Shown: in pieces, positions 1 to 9,431 of the stretch
Layout of the letters: each line of letters starts with the position of its first letter
Position numbering within the stretch: position 1 is the stretch's first letter
Origin: Cephalotrichum gorgonifer
Lineage: Eukaryota > Ascomycota > Sordariomycetes > Microascales > Microascaceae
Reading direction: 5' to 3'
Length of the DNA stretch: 64,000 bases
Assembly: GCA_900312665.1 (NCBI GenBank)
Contig: ONZQ02000009.1
Location: 976,420 to 1,040,419, forward strand
Made by a program: the position numbers and the translations under genes
The notes under the pieces: model-generated
What the model saw: only the letters and a program-made list of their open reading frames with translations
The model's database searches: none
Told to the model about the DNA's origin: nothing

Positions 1-2570
1 ACAAGCGAGGCGATTCAAACTTCTCTCCGAGCGAAGCGCCGCGAGAGGGCGGTGGGCCCCCGAGGTAAGTACTTATACGGTCATCCCCCGCCGAAGGTGT
101 CATTCTCGCTTCCTTCCCTGGGCTCCTGAAAGGCACATAGCGTACGTACAAAGTAGTTTGGTGCGGCCCTTGGCGCAATTTCACGGAAGGAGTAGTGTGC
201 ATACTCAGTACCTCCCCTTTCTTTTCGGCTTGATGGGCATGGGGACATGGGGTATGGGGCGGCAGGGCACAGCACAGACTTGCGGGCTAGTGCGCGGTGA
301 GATTGTGCGGAGATTATCGCTCAGACGATTTGCAGCGTTGCATTTTGACGGGGCCGGGGGGAGGAGGGGGGAAGAAAATGGGGAGAGGACGCGAGGAGGA
401 GAGGGACATTCCAATAGGCTCGCTTTCGCAGCTTTTACAGAGGTTTACTCCGGATGGGGGGATACCATCATACTCTTGCCATGGGGGAGCTGCGGGTAGC
501 TGATATAGCTACAGAGAGAGAGATCTAACGGCCAAGGAGCGAACCGTCGTTCGCCGGAGCTTTCGAGAATATCATTCGACCTCGGAGACGGGGTTTTTGT
601 GGTTCGCGGGAACAGAACTGACAGCTCTTAAAGTGGGTCTCTCGCCCAAAAGCTAACAAGCGAAGTAATATTACTCGCTGCTTAATGACGTGGGTGGGAA
701 CGGATAGCCCGGGATAAGGACTCGAACTTGTGCCTTGTACTCCATAATAGTGCAGCCCACCGTTCAACGGCGGCGGGCGAACATTTTCTGCGTGTACTAC
801 GAGTGGGGGGAAAGGCCGCAATAATTTGCGGACGACCCATGTCCTCTTTGGGAAGGAAGGGAGTCCAGGCAATAATCTCGACAGAGGGCGATCGACATGG
901 CTAGATAAGAAACGGATAAATTGTGGGGCGATTGATGGGGCGTGGTAATTATGGTTCACAGGCAGGTGCATCCCAGGGTGAAAAGACTCGTGGCAGGCCA
1001 CGCCAGGGCGCAGGACTCAGTAATACAAGTACATAGTTACACGCACACAAGTACTCTCAAATGCAGAGTCATCTGCAGGAACAGATGGTGACTGACAGAC
1101 GTGGACTGACAATATCCAACCCCATCTTTCCCTCAATCACCTGCACACTCGTGCAACGGGGTTTTTCGCAGAGTGGTCCTCGCCCGGCCACCCATATCCC
1201 CCTCGATTGCCCCGACGACAAGCGAGACCCTGAATGACCCCTAAATCTTGAGGGTAATTTGATGTGTTGATGCGTCTCACTTTCGCCCCGCTGCCTAGTC
1301 CCAAGGCTAAACGTGATGATGGCATACATCCCATCGGAGCCTTGAGATGGAACGAAGAAGCTGGGGAGGGATGGGAGGAGGAAGAGAAAGCTCACGGGAA
1401 GAGCTCGTCAGACATGAGCAGCCCATTCACTGCTAGTAGTGGAAGAGGCCGCGAATCTAAAGGGCAACACCTCGCTGTCAAGCACTGTCTCTCCCAGAGC
1501 TGATTGGTCGCGCGATGGTTGCATCGCCAGCGGCACCTGTGCTTGGGTTCAAAAGTTCGGACTTAGTCTGTGGGTAATGAGGATCGGCGTTTGCAAACAA
1601 TCGGTCTCACATCCACAACCCACATACGTCCTTGACCATCGACCTCTTAGGAGCCGCCAATAGGGAGTACTTGTACGTACTTGTATTCGGTTTCTGGCTC
1701 TCAGGTCGTCACTCGTTATCCCCCAGCTATTATCGCATCTCAGCCTGGTGACCCGTGGCTCAGCCGACATGGAAAGGCCATCCCCCACAAGATGTCGTCA
1801 GAGGCGCCGCTAGCCCAGGACCAAAGTTCACTAATACCAGTTAGTGCAAAAGTGCCGGCTCTTGCTTTTTGTTTGTTTGGGTCAGGGCTTCGAGGGCCTC
1901 GGCTAGTTCAACAGCTTTAGTCTTGTGAGCATTCGGTATCCTCTTAGAAGCAAGAGCCGGGCACGGAACTGGGATCAGGCTTGTGCGCTTGTCCTGTGAT
2001 GTTTGTCCTTCATTCAGTGCTCCGAAGCAGCCACCAATCACTTCACTTCGAGGGCCGGTAATATTAATGCATTCTTATCGATATAAGATGGTCTGCAGAG
2101 GATCGACAGCGGACTGAACACACCCGATCCGGAATTTGCGGCCGTCGAGTGGATACCTCCCAGGATGCCGCATGGAGATCTTCCCCTGACCACTCCGTAC
2201 TCACCTCCCCCACCCTACGGCTCGAGCTCTGGGAACCACTCAATCGTACGACGACTGGATGGGGTAGTGGTAAAATGGATCTCCTACTACCCCCCTAGGG
2301 AGGAAACATCGAAACTCTAAAAAGGACCAAGCATGGACCTCGGGGCCAAGGGCACGAGCTGGGACCTTCCAGAAATGGTGACCTCGACCGAGAGGGGCCC
2401 TGAGACATCGTAGCAAAGCACTTTTGCAGTCTCTTCTGCATTTCTCTGCGTCTCCCTGCATTCCTTAAAGTCCCTGCGTGATCCCCCCTTGACCGGTGTA
2501 GCGAAGTCCAGCGGTCTTCCTCGTACCCGAAATCCCCCCTAAGCCCACCTTGTACCACGCCGTCGACACA
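1..2570. other. Intergenic region without a supported gene
   Basis: I see no ORF with recognisable domains, no consistent exon chain and no credible RNA gene here. The stretch is mixed in composition, with several TACTTGTA/TACAAGTA-type words (for example near 68, 1025, 1053 and 1671). The last 100 bases or so presumably include the promoter and 5' leader of the metalloprotease gene. Confidence 0.6.
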
Positions 2571-3755
2571 ATGTTCCTCCGCGCCACTATCCAGCTGGGC
2601 TTCGCCGCCGCCGCCATGGGCCACAACATGGCTCGGGACCCGGACCGCCACTGCGGGATCGCCGACCCCGCCTCCCTTGTGCACCTCGCCGCCCTCGACG
2701 AAAGTCTCAGCGTTGGGTCTCTCCGCGGGGCGGCGATCGAGCCGATCGAGGTTGACTTGTACTTCCACGTCGTGACCGACTCTGCCAACTCTTCGGAGGG
2801 TCGAGTCACTGTAAGTTTTCCCAGTCCAGCCTGGCCCTTTCGTCCACCAATCTACGACGGCTGTTCCCGGTGCGGTACCGGAAGAAAATAAATAAACAAG
2901 GAAAGAAAGACAAAGATCAGCCGGGGGTCTCTAACGCAAAGTCATCTTTTTTCCCCCGAATGTAGGACGCGCAACTGGAGAAGCAGCTCCTCGTCCTCAA
3001 CACGGACTACGAGCCGGCCGGCATCTCGTTCGTGCACAGGAACACCACGCGCACCGTCAGCGACACGTGGGCCCACGCGGGCGACGACCTGGGGATGAAG
3101 CGCACGCTCCGGCAGGGCGGGTACAACGCGCTGAACGTCTACTTCCTCACCGAGGTGGACGGGTACCTCGGGTTCGCGACCTTCCCCCGGGCCGACGCCC
3201 CCGAGGGGTCCGACGCCTTCATCGAGGACGGGGCCGTGATCCTGGCCGGCACGGTCCCGGGCGGTGGCGAAGTGAAGTACAACCTGGGGAAGACGACGAC
3301 GCACGAGGCCGGGCACTGGTTCGGGCTGTACCACACGTTCCAGGGCGGGTGCAATGGCGCCGGGGACCAGGTGGACGACACGCCGGCTGAGGCGAGCCCC
3401 GCGTCTGGATGCCAGAAGGGGAGGGACTCGTGTCCTAGGCAGCCGGGGTTAGACCCCGTTGAGAACTACATGGATTATTCTGATGAGTGAGTTGTGTCCG
3501 AGAGAGAAAGAAAAAGAGAGAGAGAGAGAGAAAGGGGGCGGGGGTCTTTGGGTTGTTGCGCTGGCTTTGCTAACGATGGTTTCTCGGGATAGTGCGTGCA
3601 TGACGGAGTTCTCTCCTGGACAGATGTAAGTTGAACCCCTGACCCGCCTACCGGCTTCAAACCTGCCTAGGCGACCCGAGACTGTGGTGAGATTCCGAGG
3701 CTAACGAGTAGCTAGCGATCGCATGAGGGCTATGTGGTATAAGGTTCGGGACTAG
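2571..3755 (+). CDS. Secreted M43B (pappalysin-type) zinc metalloprotease
   Basis: Predicted extracellular zinc endopeptidase. Four exons: 2571-2810, 2966-3486, 3593-3625 and 3716-3755, giving 277 residues. The N-terminus is a signal peptide (MFLRATIQLGFAAAA), followed by a mature region rich in D and R. The zinc site HEAGHWFGLYH lies at about residues 193-203 and fits HExxHxxGxxH. The Met-turn is NYMDYSDD, with its Met near residue 249. The last two exons are tiny (33 and 40 nt). They supply ACMTEFSPGQ and then IDRMRAMWYKVRD, the usual end of fungal MEP1-like proteases, so a model stopping at 3488 or 3629 would be truncated. Introns have GTAAGT or GTGAGT donors and CTAAC branch points (3569-3574 and 3701-3705). 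The length is typical of the family. The specific substrate is unknown; such proteases generally act in nutrition or host-protein degradation. Confidence 0.93.
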
Positions 3756-4506
3756 ATGGGGCTGGGGTCCTCGACGTGGCTCCTCTCCTTGCTGCGCAGT
3801 CGCCGGCCGCATTCTTTGATGGGACACGATGATACGTTTGAATGGTTCTGGCTTCAGGTCGGTCGATTGGATACCGATAGTTCGGAAGGAGAGCCATTAG
3901 CCATGCCTTTATGTACTCTCACTGCACATTAATGACATATAAAACACATTGTACATATACGTAGTGTCTAGTCTAGGCTCTGCCACCGCACTCCAGCGCG
4001 AAGATTACATTCCGATGCCTACTGGTGAAGAATATGCTAAGACTAGGCCCCTGATACGAGTAGAGAGCATGCATTAGTAAAAGGAAAGATCGGTATGGAT
4101 GATATCCCTCCTCGGCAGTAGCCGTAACCGCGGGAGAGTTTCCGTCGCATCGGGTCTGGAGAGGTGGGGCAGCTGGCACCGGACCGGCACCAAATAGCCG
4201 AATCCGCCCGTCCCGCCAAACCGCTGACGCCACCATCCAATCCATCCAATCCATCCAATCCGTCCCATTCAGCTCCAAATCCGACCGGGCTTCCGCCACC
4301 TCTGTGCTACGCGCCTCACCCTCGGAGCTCCTCAACCCCTACAAACACCTGGAAATCCTCCCCTTGCTCTCCATCCGACGAATTGATCCCCTGCGCCAGC
4401 CGTGTATACACTCGAGCAAGAGAAGATCCGATCGGGAGAACTCCCGGCGAACGAACGAGACAGCCGACACGGAACCCGCGGTTAAGGGAACAGAAACGTC
4501 GCTGCG
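3756..4506. other. Intergenic region with short direct repeats
   Basis: No gene seen between the metalloprotease stop and the Dap1-type start. At about 4233-4263 there are just over three copies of a 9-bp unit, ATCCAATCC, roughly 250 bp upstream of the Dap1-type start codon. They could be a promoter element or simple slippage; the sequence alone does not decide. Confidence 0.5.
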
Positions 4507-5156
4507 ATGGAGTACGCCGAGCAGCGCATGGTCCAGGAGGCCGCGAAGCAGGGAGCTTCCGCGTATGTCGCCCTCCCCACCTATGCCTGACCCATCCTCC
4601 CAATCCCCCCCCCAATTCCCCCACCAGCCCTCCTCCCCCCAAGACTCCCCGCCAGCTAACCCCTCCACCCACCAGCGCCTTCTTCACACCCCTCAACACC
4701 CTCCTCCTAGGCGTCGCCCTCTACGCCGGCTATAAGCTCTTCCTCAAGACCCCCGAACAACCCACCCTCCCCCCGCAGGAGGCCCCCATCGTCTTCCGCA
4801 CCTACACGCCCCGCACCCTCATCGAGTTCAACGGCCAGGACGGCCGCCCCATCTACCTCGCCATCCGCGGGCGCGTCTTCGACGTCTCGCGCAAGGCGCA
4901 CTTCTACGGGCCCGGAGGGCCCTACGCCAACTTCGCGGGGCGCGACGCGACGAAGGGCCTCGCGCACGGGAGCTTCGACGAGGACATGCTGACGAAGGAT
5001 TTGGGGGCCCCGCTTTACGACTTTAACGAGCTGGGGGCGGAGGAGATGGAGACGCTGAAGGGGTGGGAGGAGACGTTTGGGGGGAATTACCCGGTTATTG
5101 GGAGGTTGGTGTCCGTGGGGGAGTTGGAGGCGGAGAAGGAGAAGGAGAAGAAGTGA
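4507..5156 (+). CDS. dap1: Dap1-type membrane-associated progesterone receptor (cytochrome b5-like haem protein)
   Basis: Member of the MAPR family. Yeast Dap1 is a haem protein that supports sterol P450s such as Erg11 in the ER. Two exons, 4507-4562 and 4676-5156, encode 178 residues. The first exon gives a short cytosolic or lumenal leader, MEYAEQRMVQEAAKQGASA. The second opens with a transmembrane helix (LNTLLLGVALYAGYKLFL, about residues 24-41) and continues into the cytochrome b5-like fold: TLIEFNGQDGRPIYLAIRG, then VFDVSRKAHFYGPGGPYANF and AGRDATKGLAHGSF. These are the conserved MAPR motifs, including the haem-ligand Tyr region YGPGGPY. The tail is Lys/Glu-rich. The intron (4563-4675) has a GTATGT donor and a GCTAAC branch point. 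The start has a good context and is the only ATG giving an in-frame join. Convergent with the P450 downstream. Confidence 0.93.
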
Positions 5157-5852
5157 GGGGTGTTTTGTTTTGGTTACTGGGTCTGTGGCTTGGGGGCTTT
5201 GGGAAGGAGGGGGCAGGGTTTTCAGATGGCCTATAAATGTAAATGGCTTCTGGCGCGTCCAGGACGTTGGGGGGGAGTTGGCATATCCGGGGGTGGGAGA
5301 GGCAGCATTTTTATTAGTTGGGATCTATGTGCCGGGGGCTATCCGGATGCTCCCGGACTTGTCGTGTACGTCGTCTGCGCGGATTATCATGTCACAAAAC
5401 TGTTTAACGACCAGCTGGATTGCGTGTCTGGTGCATCCGGTTTCTCCGGGGGAGGTTTGCCACCTCGCGGCCGTATCGGAGAGCAGAGGCTCACATAGGG
5501 ACCCGGTTTCACGCCACTGCTTCGTCTGCCCTGGGCTATGGGGACGGCGTGGTGACGGCTCGGCTGAGCTGCCGTAGGGATGCCGGGGCTGTGTCACTCG
5601 CCAACTTGAGCCCTAGCTACTTCTCTACAGCACCTCGATCTTTCGTAACTTGACATGCAAAAGTGCTAGTCTAGCAGTTTGTAGTTCATCGAGACAGACA
5701 TCACTTTAGAACTGTATCCCACGGAGGCTTTAGAGGTTCCAGTTCTCAATTTACTATTTTGGGGTATATGTATTATATAAAGAGAGAGAGTTACCTTTCC
5801 ATAAAACCCAACTTCCATGGCCCCTTATAGGTGCCGAGCCTACGAGTACGTT
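5157..5852. terminator. Convergent 3' intergenic region
   Basis: About 700 bp between two genes that converge (Dap1-type on +, P450 on -). It must hold both 3' ends. AT-richer stretches occur at 5690-5800, with a GA-repeat near 5781-5790. I cannot place poly(A) sites from sequence alone. Confidence 0.35.
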
Positions 5853-8253
5853 TTAGACACCACCTGACGAGCCGGGACACTCCTCTCTACGCCTAAACAC
5901 GCACGGCAGCGGGCCGGGCTTCCTCGTGAACAGCCACTCCTCCTGCCTCCAGATGCTCGAGCCCTCGTCGCCGGGCGCGAAGTCCCAGTCGAAGTCCCAG
6001 ACGGCGTAGGCGACCACGCGGCGCATTGTTGACATGGCGATCCATTTTCCAGGGCATTCGTGGCGGCCTAGGCCGGGGGTGTCAGACGAAGGTTGGACGG
6101 GTGATTAAAAGGGGGGGCATCATACCAATAGTAAAGGGGAAAAAGGCCCTCCTATCGAGGATGAGCTCGGGCTTCGTGGTCCACCGCTCAGGTATGAACT
6201 CCTTCGCATGCTTGAAATACTTCTCGCCTACATCACAACTTGCCGTCAGATGGGCCCTTGCGCTGCCGAATCTTCGTCTGCTCCAGGTCCCTGGGGTCGT
6301 TGGAGAAAGGGGCCGGGGGGTTCACCTGGAGGTCGGGCTGGAGGGTTGTGTATGAAAGACTCACTCCTCTGAATTAGGTCCGTCGGCGTCCACACCACCA
6401 CGCCCCCCGGGATCCACACGTCGTCCACGTAGATCCCCTCGGGGGGCGTGAATCTGGGTCCGCCAACTGTGGTGGGGGCGTGAAGCCTGAGGACCTCCTT
6501 GATTACACCGTCGACGAGGGGGATCCTCTCCAGGTCCGCGTTGCGGAACTCGCCCGCGGCGGAGGCGCCGAAGGCGGGGGCGATGGCCGAGCGGAGGGCG
6601 GAGCGGTAGTGCGGGTTCTTGGCGAGGTAGTAGAAGGTGTAGCTTAGGGTGCTGTCTAGAGTTTCGCTGGCCGAGATGTTATTATGGTCCTCATTAGGAA
6701 GTTTGGGTGGTAGGAGGAGGAGTGGTTCAAACTAGGGAGACACTTACGTTCCTCCTATGGACATGAGGATGGCGTCGGCTGCTAACTTGTTGTAGTTCTC
6801 GAATGCGACGGGCTTCTCGGAGCAGTAGTCCGCTATGAAGTCTCCGAGGATGTCGTCTCCCGTGAGAGTATCAAGCTGCAAGTAAGCCATAATCAGCCAA
6901 TCCATCCTCCCAATGGAAGCCTCCTGTCACGTTCATAGCCTCCTGTCCCCCTCACCCCAAATCCCTCCAGTTCGGAGAGCACATTCTCCAGAACCCATCT
7001 TACCTTTTCCCTCTCCCGCACAAACCTGAGCCCCAAGTCCTCCATCTCCTTCTTCAGCCCAAAGGACGGAAAGTCGGCGAGCATAGCCATGGGCCACGTC
7101 AACCCCCCGAGCTTGGCAGCCATGGTGAAGAGGATTGTCAAGAGTGAGCGGACCTCGCTCGGCTTGCCGGTCCGGAGGCCGCCGAGGTCCCTGGAGTAGG
7201 CCACGGCGCCGATGTGGTCGAAGGTGAAGAGGGAGACCAGCCCGGTGATGTCCGTCGGCGTCCCTCCGTCGGCGGCGTTGCCGATGGTCTTCATTAGCTG
7301 CAGGATGACGGGTTGGGATGCGCCTTCGTGCTTTGCGCTTTCTGGCGTGGGGGGGTTAGTATTCTCTCTTCATTCTTCTAATCACACAATAACACAGAGG
7401 AGAGAAAAGTAGGCCAGTGTACTTGTGAGGCAGACGAGTGTATCGACCTACCCTTCTTGCCAGTCGCCCGGTGCCAGACGCGCCGCCTCTCGCGATGCTC
7501 CGACCTGTCCGTGACGAACTCCAGGTCCGCTACGCCCCTGAAGCGGTTGTACTCATAGACGCCCGTATTCGTCTTTGTGCACCTGGTGGTGGCGCCGTGG
7601 ATCTTGCGTACGGCGTCTACGCGCACGATCGACAACTCGTTCGGAGCTTAAAGCAGCGTCGGTTAGTTTTCCTTTTTTTTTCTTCCTTTCTTTTTCTGGT
7701 CCGAGTGGGTATCTCGAAAACTTCAGCCCTCAGCCTCAAAAAAAGGTAAAGGGGGGCATGGAGAAGAGAAAAAGGGGAAACGGGTGGAATCGGGATATGA
7801 AAAAGTTTTTTTTCATCAGCGCCTACCGACACGGACAAAGTCTCCGTACACCTCATGATACCCTTCCCACTGGCTGCGGACCTTCTTGCCGATGACGTTT
7901 AGCCGGGCGTTGTATAGCTGACTGACCTTTGGCCCGAGGCCCCCCGGGAAGTGACTGAGCCGGTGGAAAAAGACGCGGTAGGCCGTGATGCTGGTGAAGA
8001 GGGCCGCGAGGTAAGACCCGAACAGTGCTGCGGTGACGACGGAGCCCCTGGACACTTCCAAGACGAGGCTCGACTTCGCAGCGAGGGCAGAGAGGACGGC
8101 CAGGTGGACTAGGAAGATGCGGGTGGCGACGGCGTTGAGGGTGCCGTGGATGAAGTATAACGAATGAGCAAGGAGGCCGATGGCCGCCGCGAGGCCGCAG
8201 CCGGTGCGGAGGTTGTCGCTGGATGCTTGAACGAGGCGGGCCAGTGGCTCCAT
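5853..8253 (-). CDS. Cytochrome P450 monooxygenase, seven exons
   Basis: Haem-thiolate monooxygenase, probably ER-anchored. Exons on the minus strand: 8253-7827, 7646-7452, 7341-7004, 6875-6748, 6666-6365, 6227-6126 and 6067-5853. All phases agree and give 568 residues. The N-terminus has several hydrophobic helices within its first 100 residues, more than the usual single anchor. Downstream come VAPNELSIVRVDAVRKIHG, the I-helix region with SIGGTETLDSTLSYTFYYL, the K-helix EVLR of the ExxR motif, the PERW motif (EFIPERW), and the haem loop FTIGRHECPG with Cys at about residue 502. In the I-helix the usual acidic-Thr pair is changed: the motif reads GGTETLDST. The ER partner Dap1-type gene is its neighbour. 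Substrate and CYP subfamily cannot be assigned by eye. No other biosynthetic genes flank it. Confidence 0.92.
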
Positions 8254-9230
8254 GGTGTCTCAGTTAAAGTACTGTGTCCCCGGGTAACTTGTGATATCGG
8301 TAATGGGTTGGATGTTATAGAAAGGAGGACGTGCTGGGAGGTGAGCTAAGAGATTGGGGAGCGGCTCGGGGGCACGATGTACGAGGATGCCAACGGCAGT
8401 GGCTAGAGTCACGGTCGGTATACGCATGCCTGGAGTAAGTATAAGTATGCCAGCGACGACAATCCTACACGTGGGATAAGAGTGCACAGCGAAGAGCCGG
8501 AAGGGAGAGGGATCAATCCATGTTGTGGCCGCTAATACTTGCACGTCAACTCGGCTTCGGCGTAGGGCGATGAATATCGGCCCGTCCGTCCTTCTCGTGT
8601 ATATGTGAATCCAACCGTTTCGGGCGTTAGGAAGGGTGCCGGAGGGGGGGAGGCACTGACCTCCATGCGTCTAATATTGGTTTGGGGCCGTTTGTCAGGG
8701 TTCGGGGCACATCACACCCTCGGGCCGCCCCTAGTTATCTAGTTATAAACGGCAAGGGCGAGAAATCGGAAACGGGTGATTGGAAGGTTGGCGCTGCCAA
8801 ATTACACGAAGTGGCTGTCTGGCGGCAGAAGCAATATATCAAAGATAGAAACGGGCAACGCCGTGGTTGGGTAGGAGGCGGGGATCGCCAAAAGTGGCTG
8901 GAAGTGGCTGTTACACGACATCTGTACTCCGTGTAAGTGCTGTACTACTTGTGAGAGTGCCGGCAAAAGAATATGTGTGCGCGCCCTTGGATGATTTATG
9001 CTGTAAGACCGGGTCTGGAATGGCAGCATCTAGCAGAGTCAGACTAACACGCAAGTTGATGGGAGAAAAAAAAAGAAACACAACTCTCAGCTCCATTCCC
9101 TTTTCCCTCATACTAAAACTCCCCTGGTCCCAAAGACAGGAAATACCCTGGATGCCAGAACGGAGAGAAAGCCCCGCACGCACCTCGCACCTCATACTCC
9201 CCCCTTGCATATCCATGAGTGACATCCCTA
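8254..9230. other. Intergenic region upstream of the P450
   Basis: No gene seen. An open frame of 94 codons at 8544-8260 (-) has hydrophobic character, but it ends just before the P450 start and matches nothing I recognise. The stretch should contain the P450 promoter. Confidence 0.4.
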
Positions 9231-9400
9231 GCCGCCTTCCAAACATTCCCATCAAGACCCAGTGTATCCCTCGAGAAGAACGACGAGGTTTTCTCCCCCA
9301 AGTCCCCCTTTCCCTTGCCCTCCTTTCCCTTGCCCTCCATTCCCTTGCCCTCCTTTCCCTTGCCCTTCACCATCCCATGCTCTCTAAACACGCTGGAGCG
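9231..9400 (-). pseudogene. Relic of the 3' coding end of the gene at 15118-16438
   Basis: Read on the minus strand, this segment encodes FFSRDTLGLDGNVWKAA preceded by a Lys/Gly/Glu-rich run. The last exon of the unrecognised gene at 15118-16438 ends LSFSRDTLVLDGDVWKGA, preceded by a KGKGKGE run. The nucleotide match is close from about 9231 to 9300 against 15118-15190, including CCTTCCAAACAT and GTATCCCTCGAGAA. The Lys/Gly run has been expanded by a 15-bp tandem repeat, and the stop codon is shifted out of frame (GCT AGG for GCT TAG). No upstream exon of the parent gene was found nearby, so this is a partial, broken copy. It lies just 3' of the Clr5-ankyrin gene. Confidence 0.7.
9311..9370. 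repeat. 15-bp minisatellite, four copies
   Basis: Four head-to-tail copies of TCCCTTGCCCTCCTT with one or two changes each (9311-9325, 9326-9340, 9341-9355, 9356-9370). On the minus strand they read as a repeated Gly-Lys-Gly-Lys-Glu type peptide. They lie inside the relic gene copy, where the intact gene has a shorter Lys/Gly run, so they look like an expansion after duplication. Confidence 0.9.
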
Positions 9401-9431
9401 CTTCTGCCCCCAAAACCACAATACTGGAACT

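Noticed and set aside
700..790. tRNA-like sequence on the minus strand with GTTCGAGTCC
   Set aside because: The B-box-like word and a 5-bp outer stem are present, but the T-arm stem does not pair and no credible anticodon arm can be drawn.
4164..4506. Upstream extension of the Dap1-type reading frame
   Set aside because: The frame is open from 4164 but reads Pro/Asn/Ser-rich noise and does not use the splice junction; the spliced model starting at 4507 gives the family N-terminus.
2571..8253. Possible biosynthetic gene cluster around the P450
   Set aside because: There is no polyketide, peptide or terpene synthase, transporter or pathway regulator nearby; neighbours are a protease and Dap1-type protein.
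8260..8544. 94-codon hydrophobic frame just upstream of the P450
   Set aside because: It is in a different frame with a stop before the P450 start and no splice that would join them; P450 already has its own N-terminal helices.
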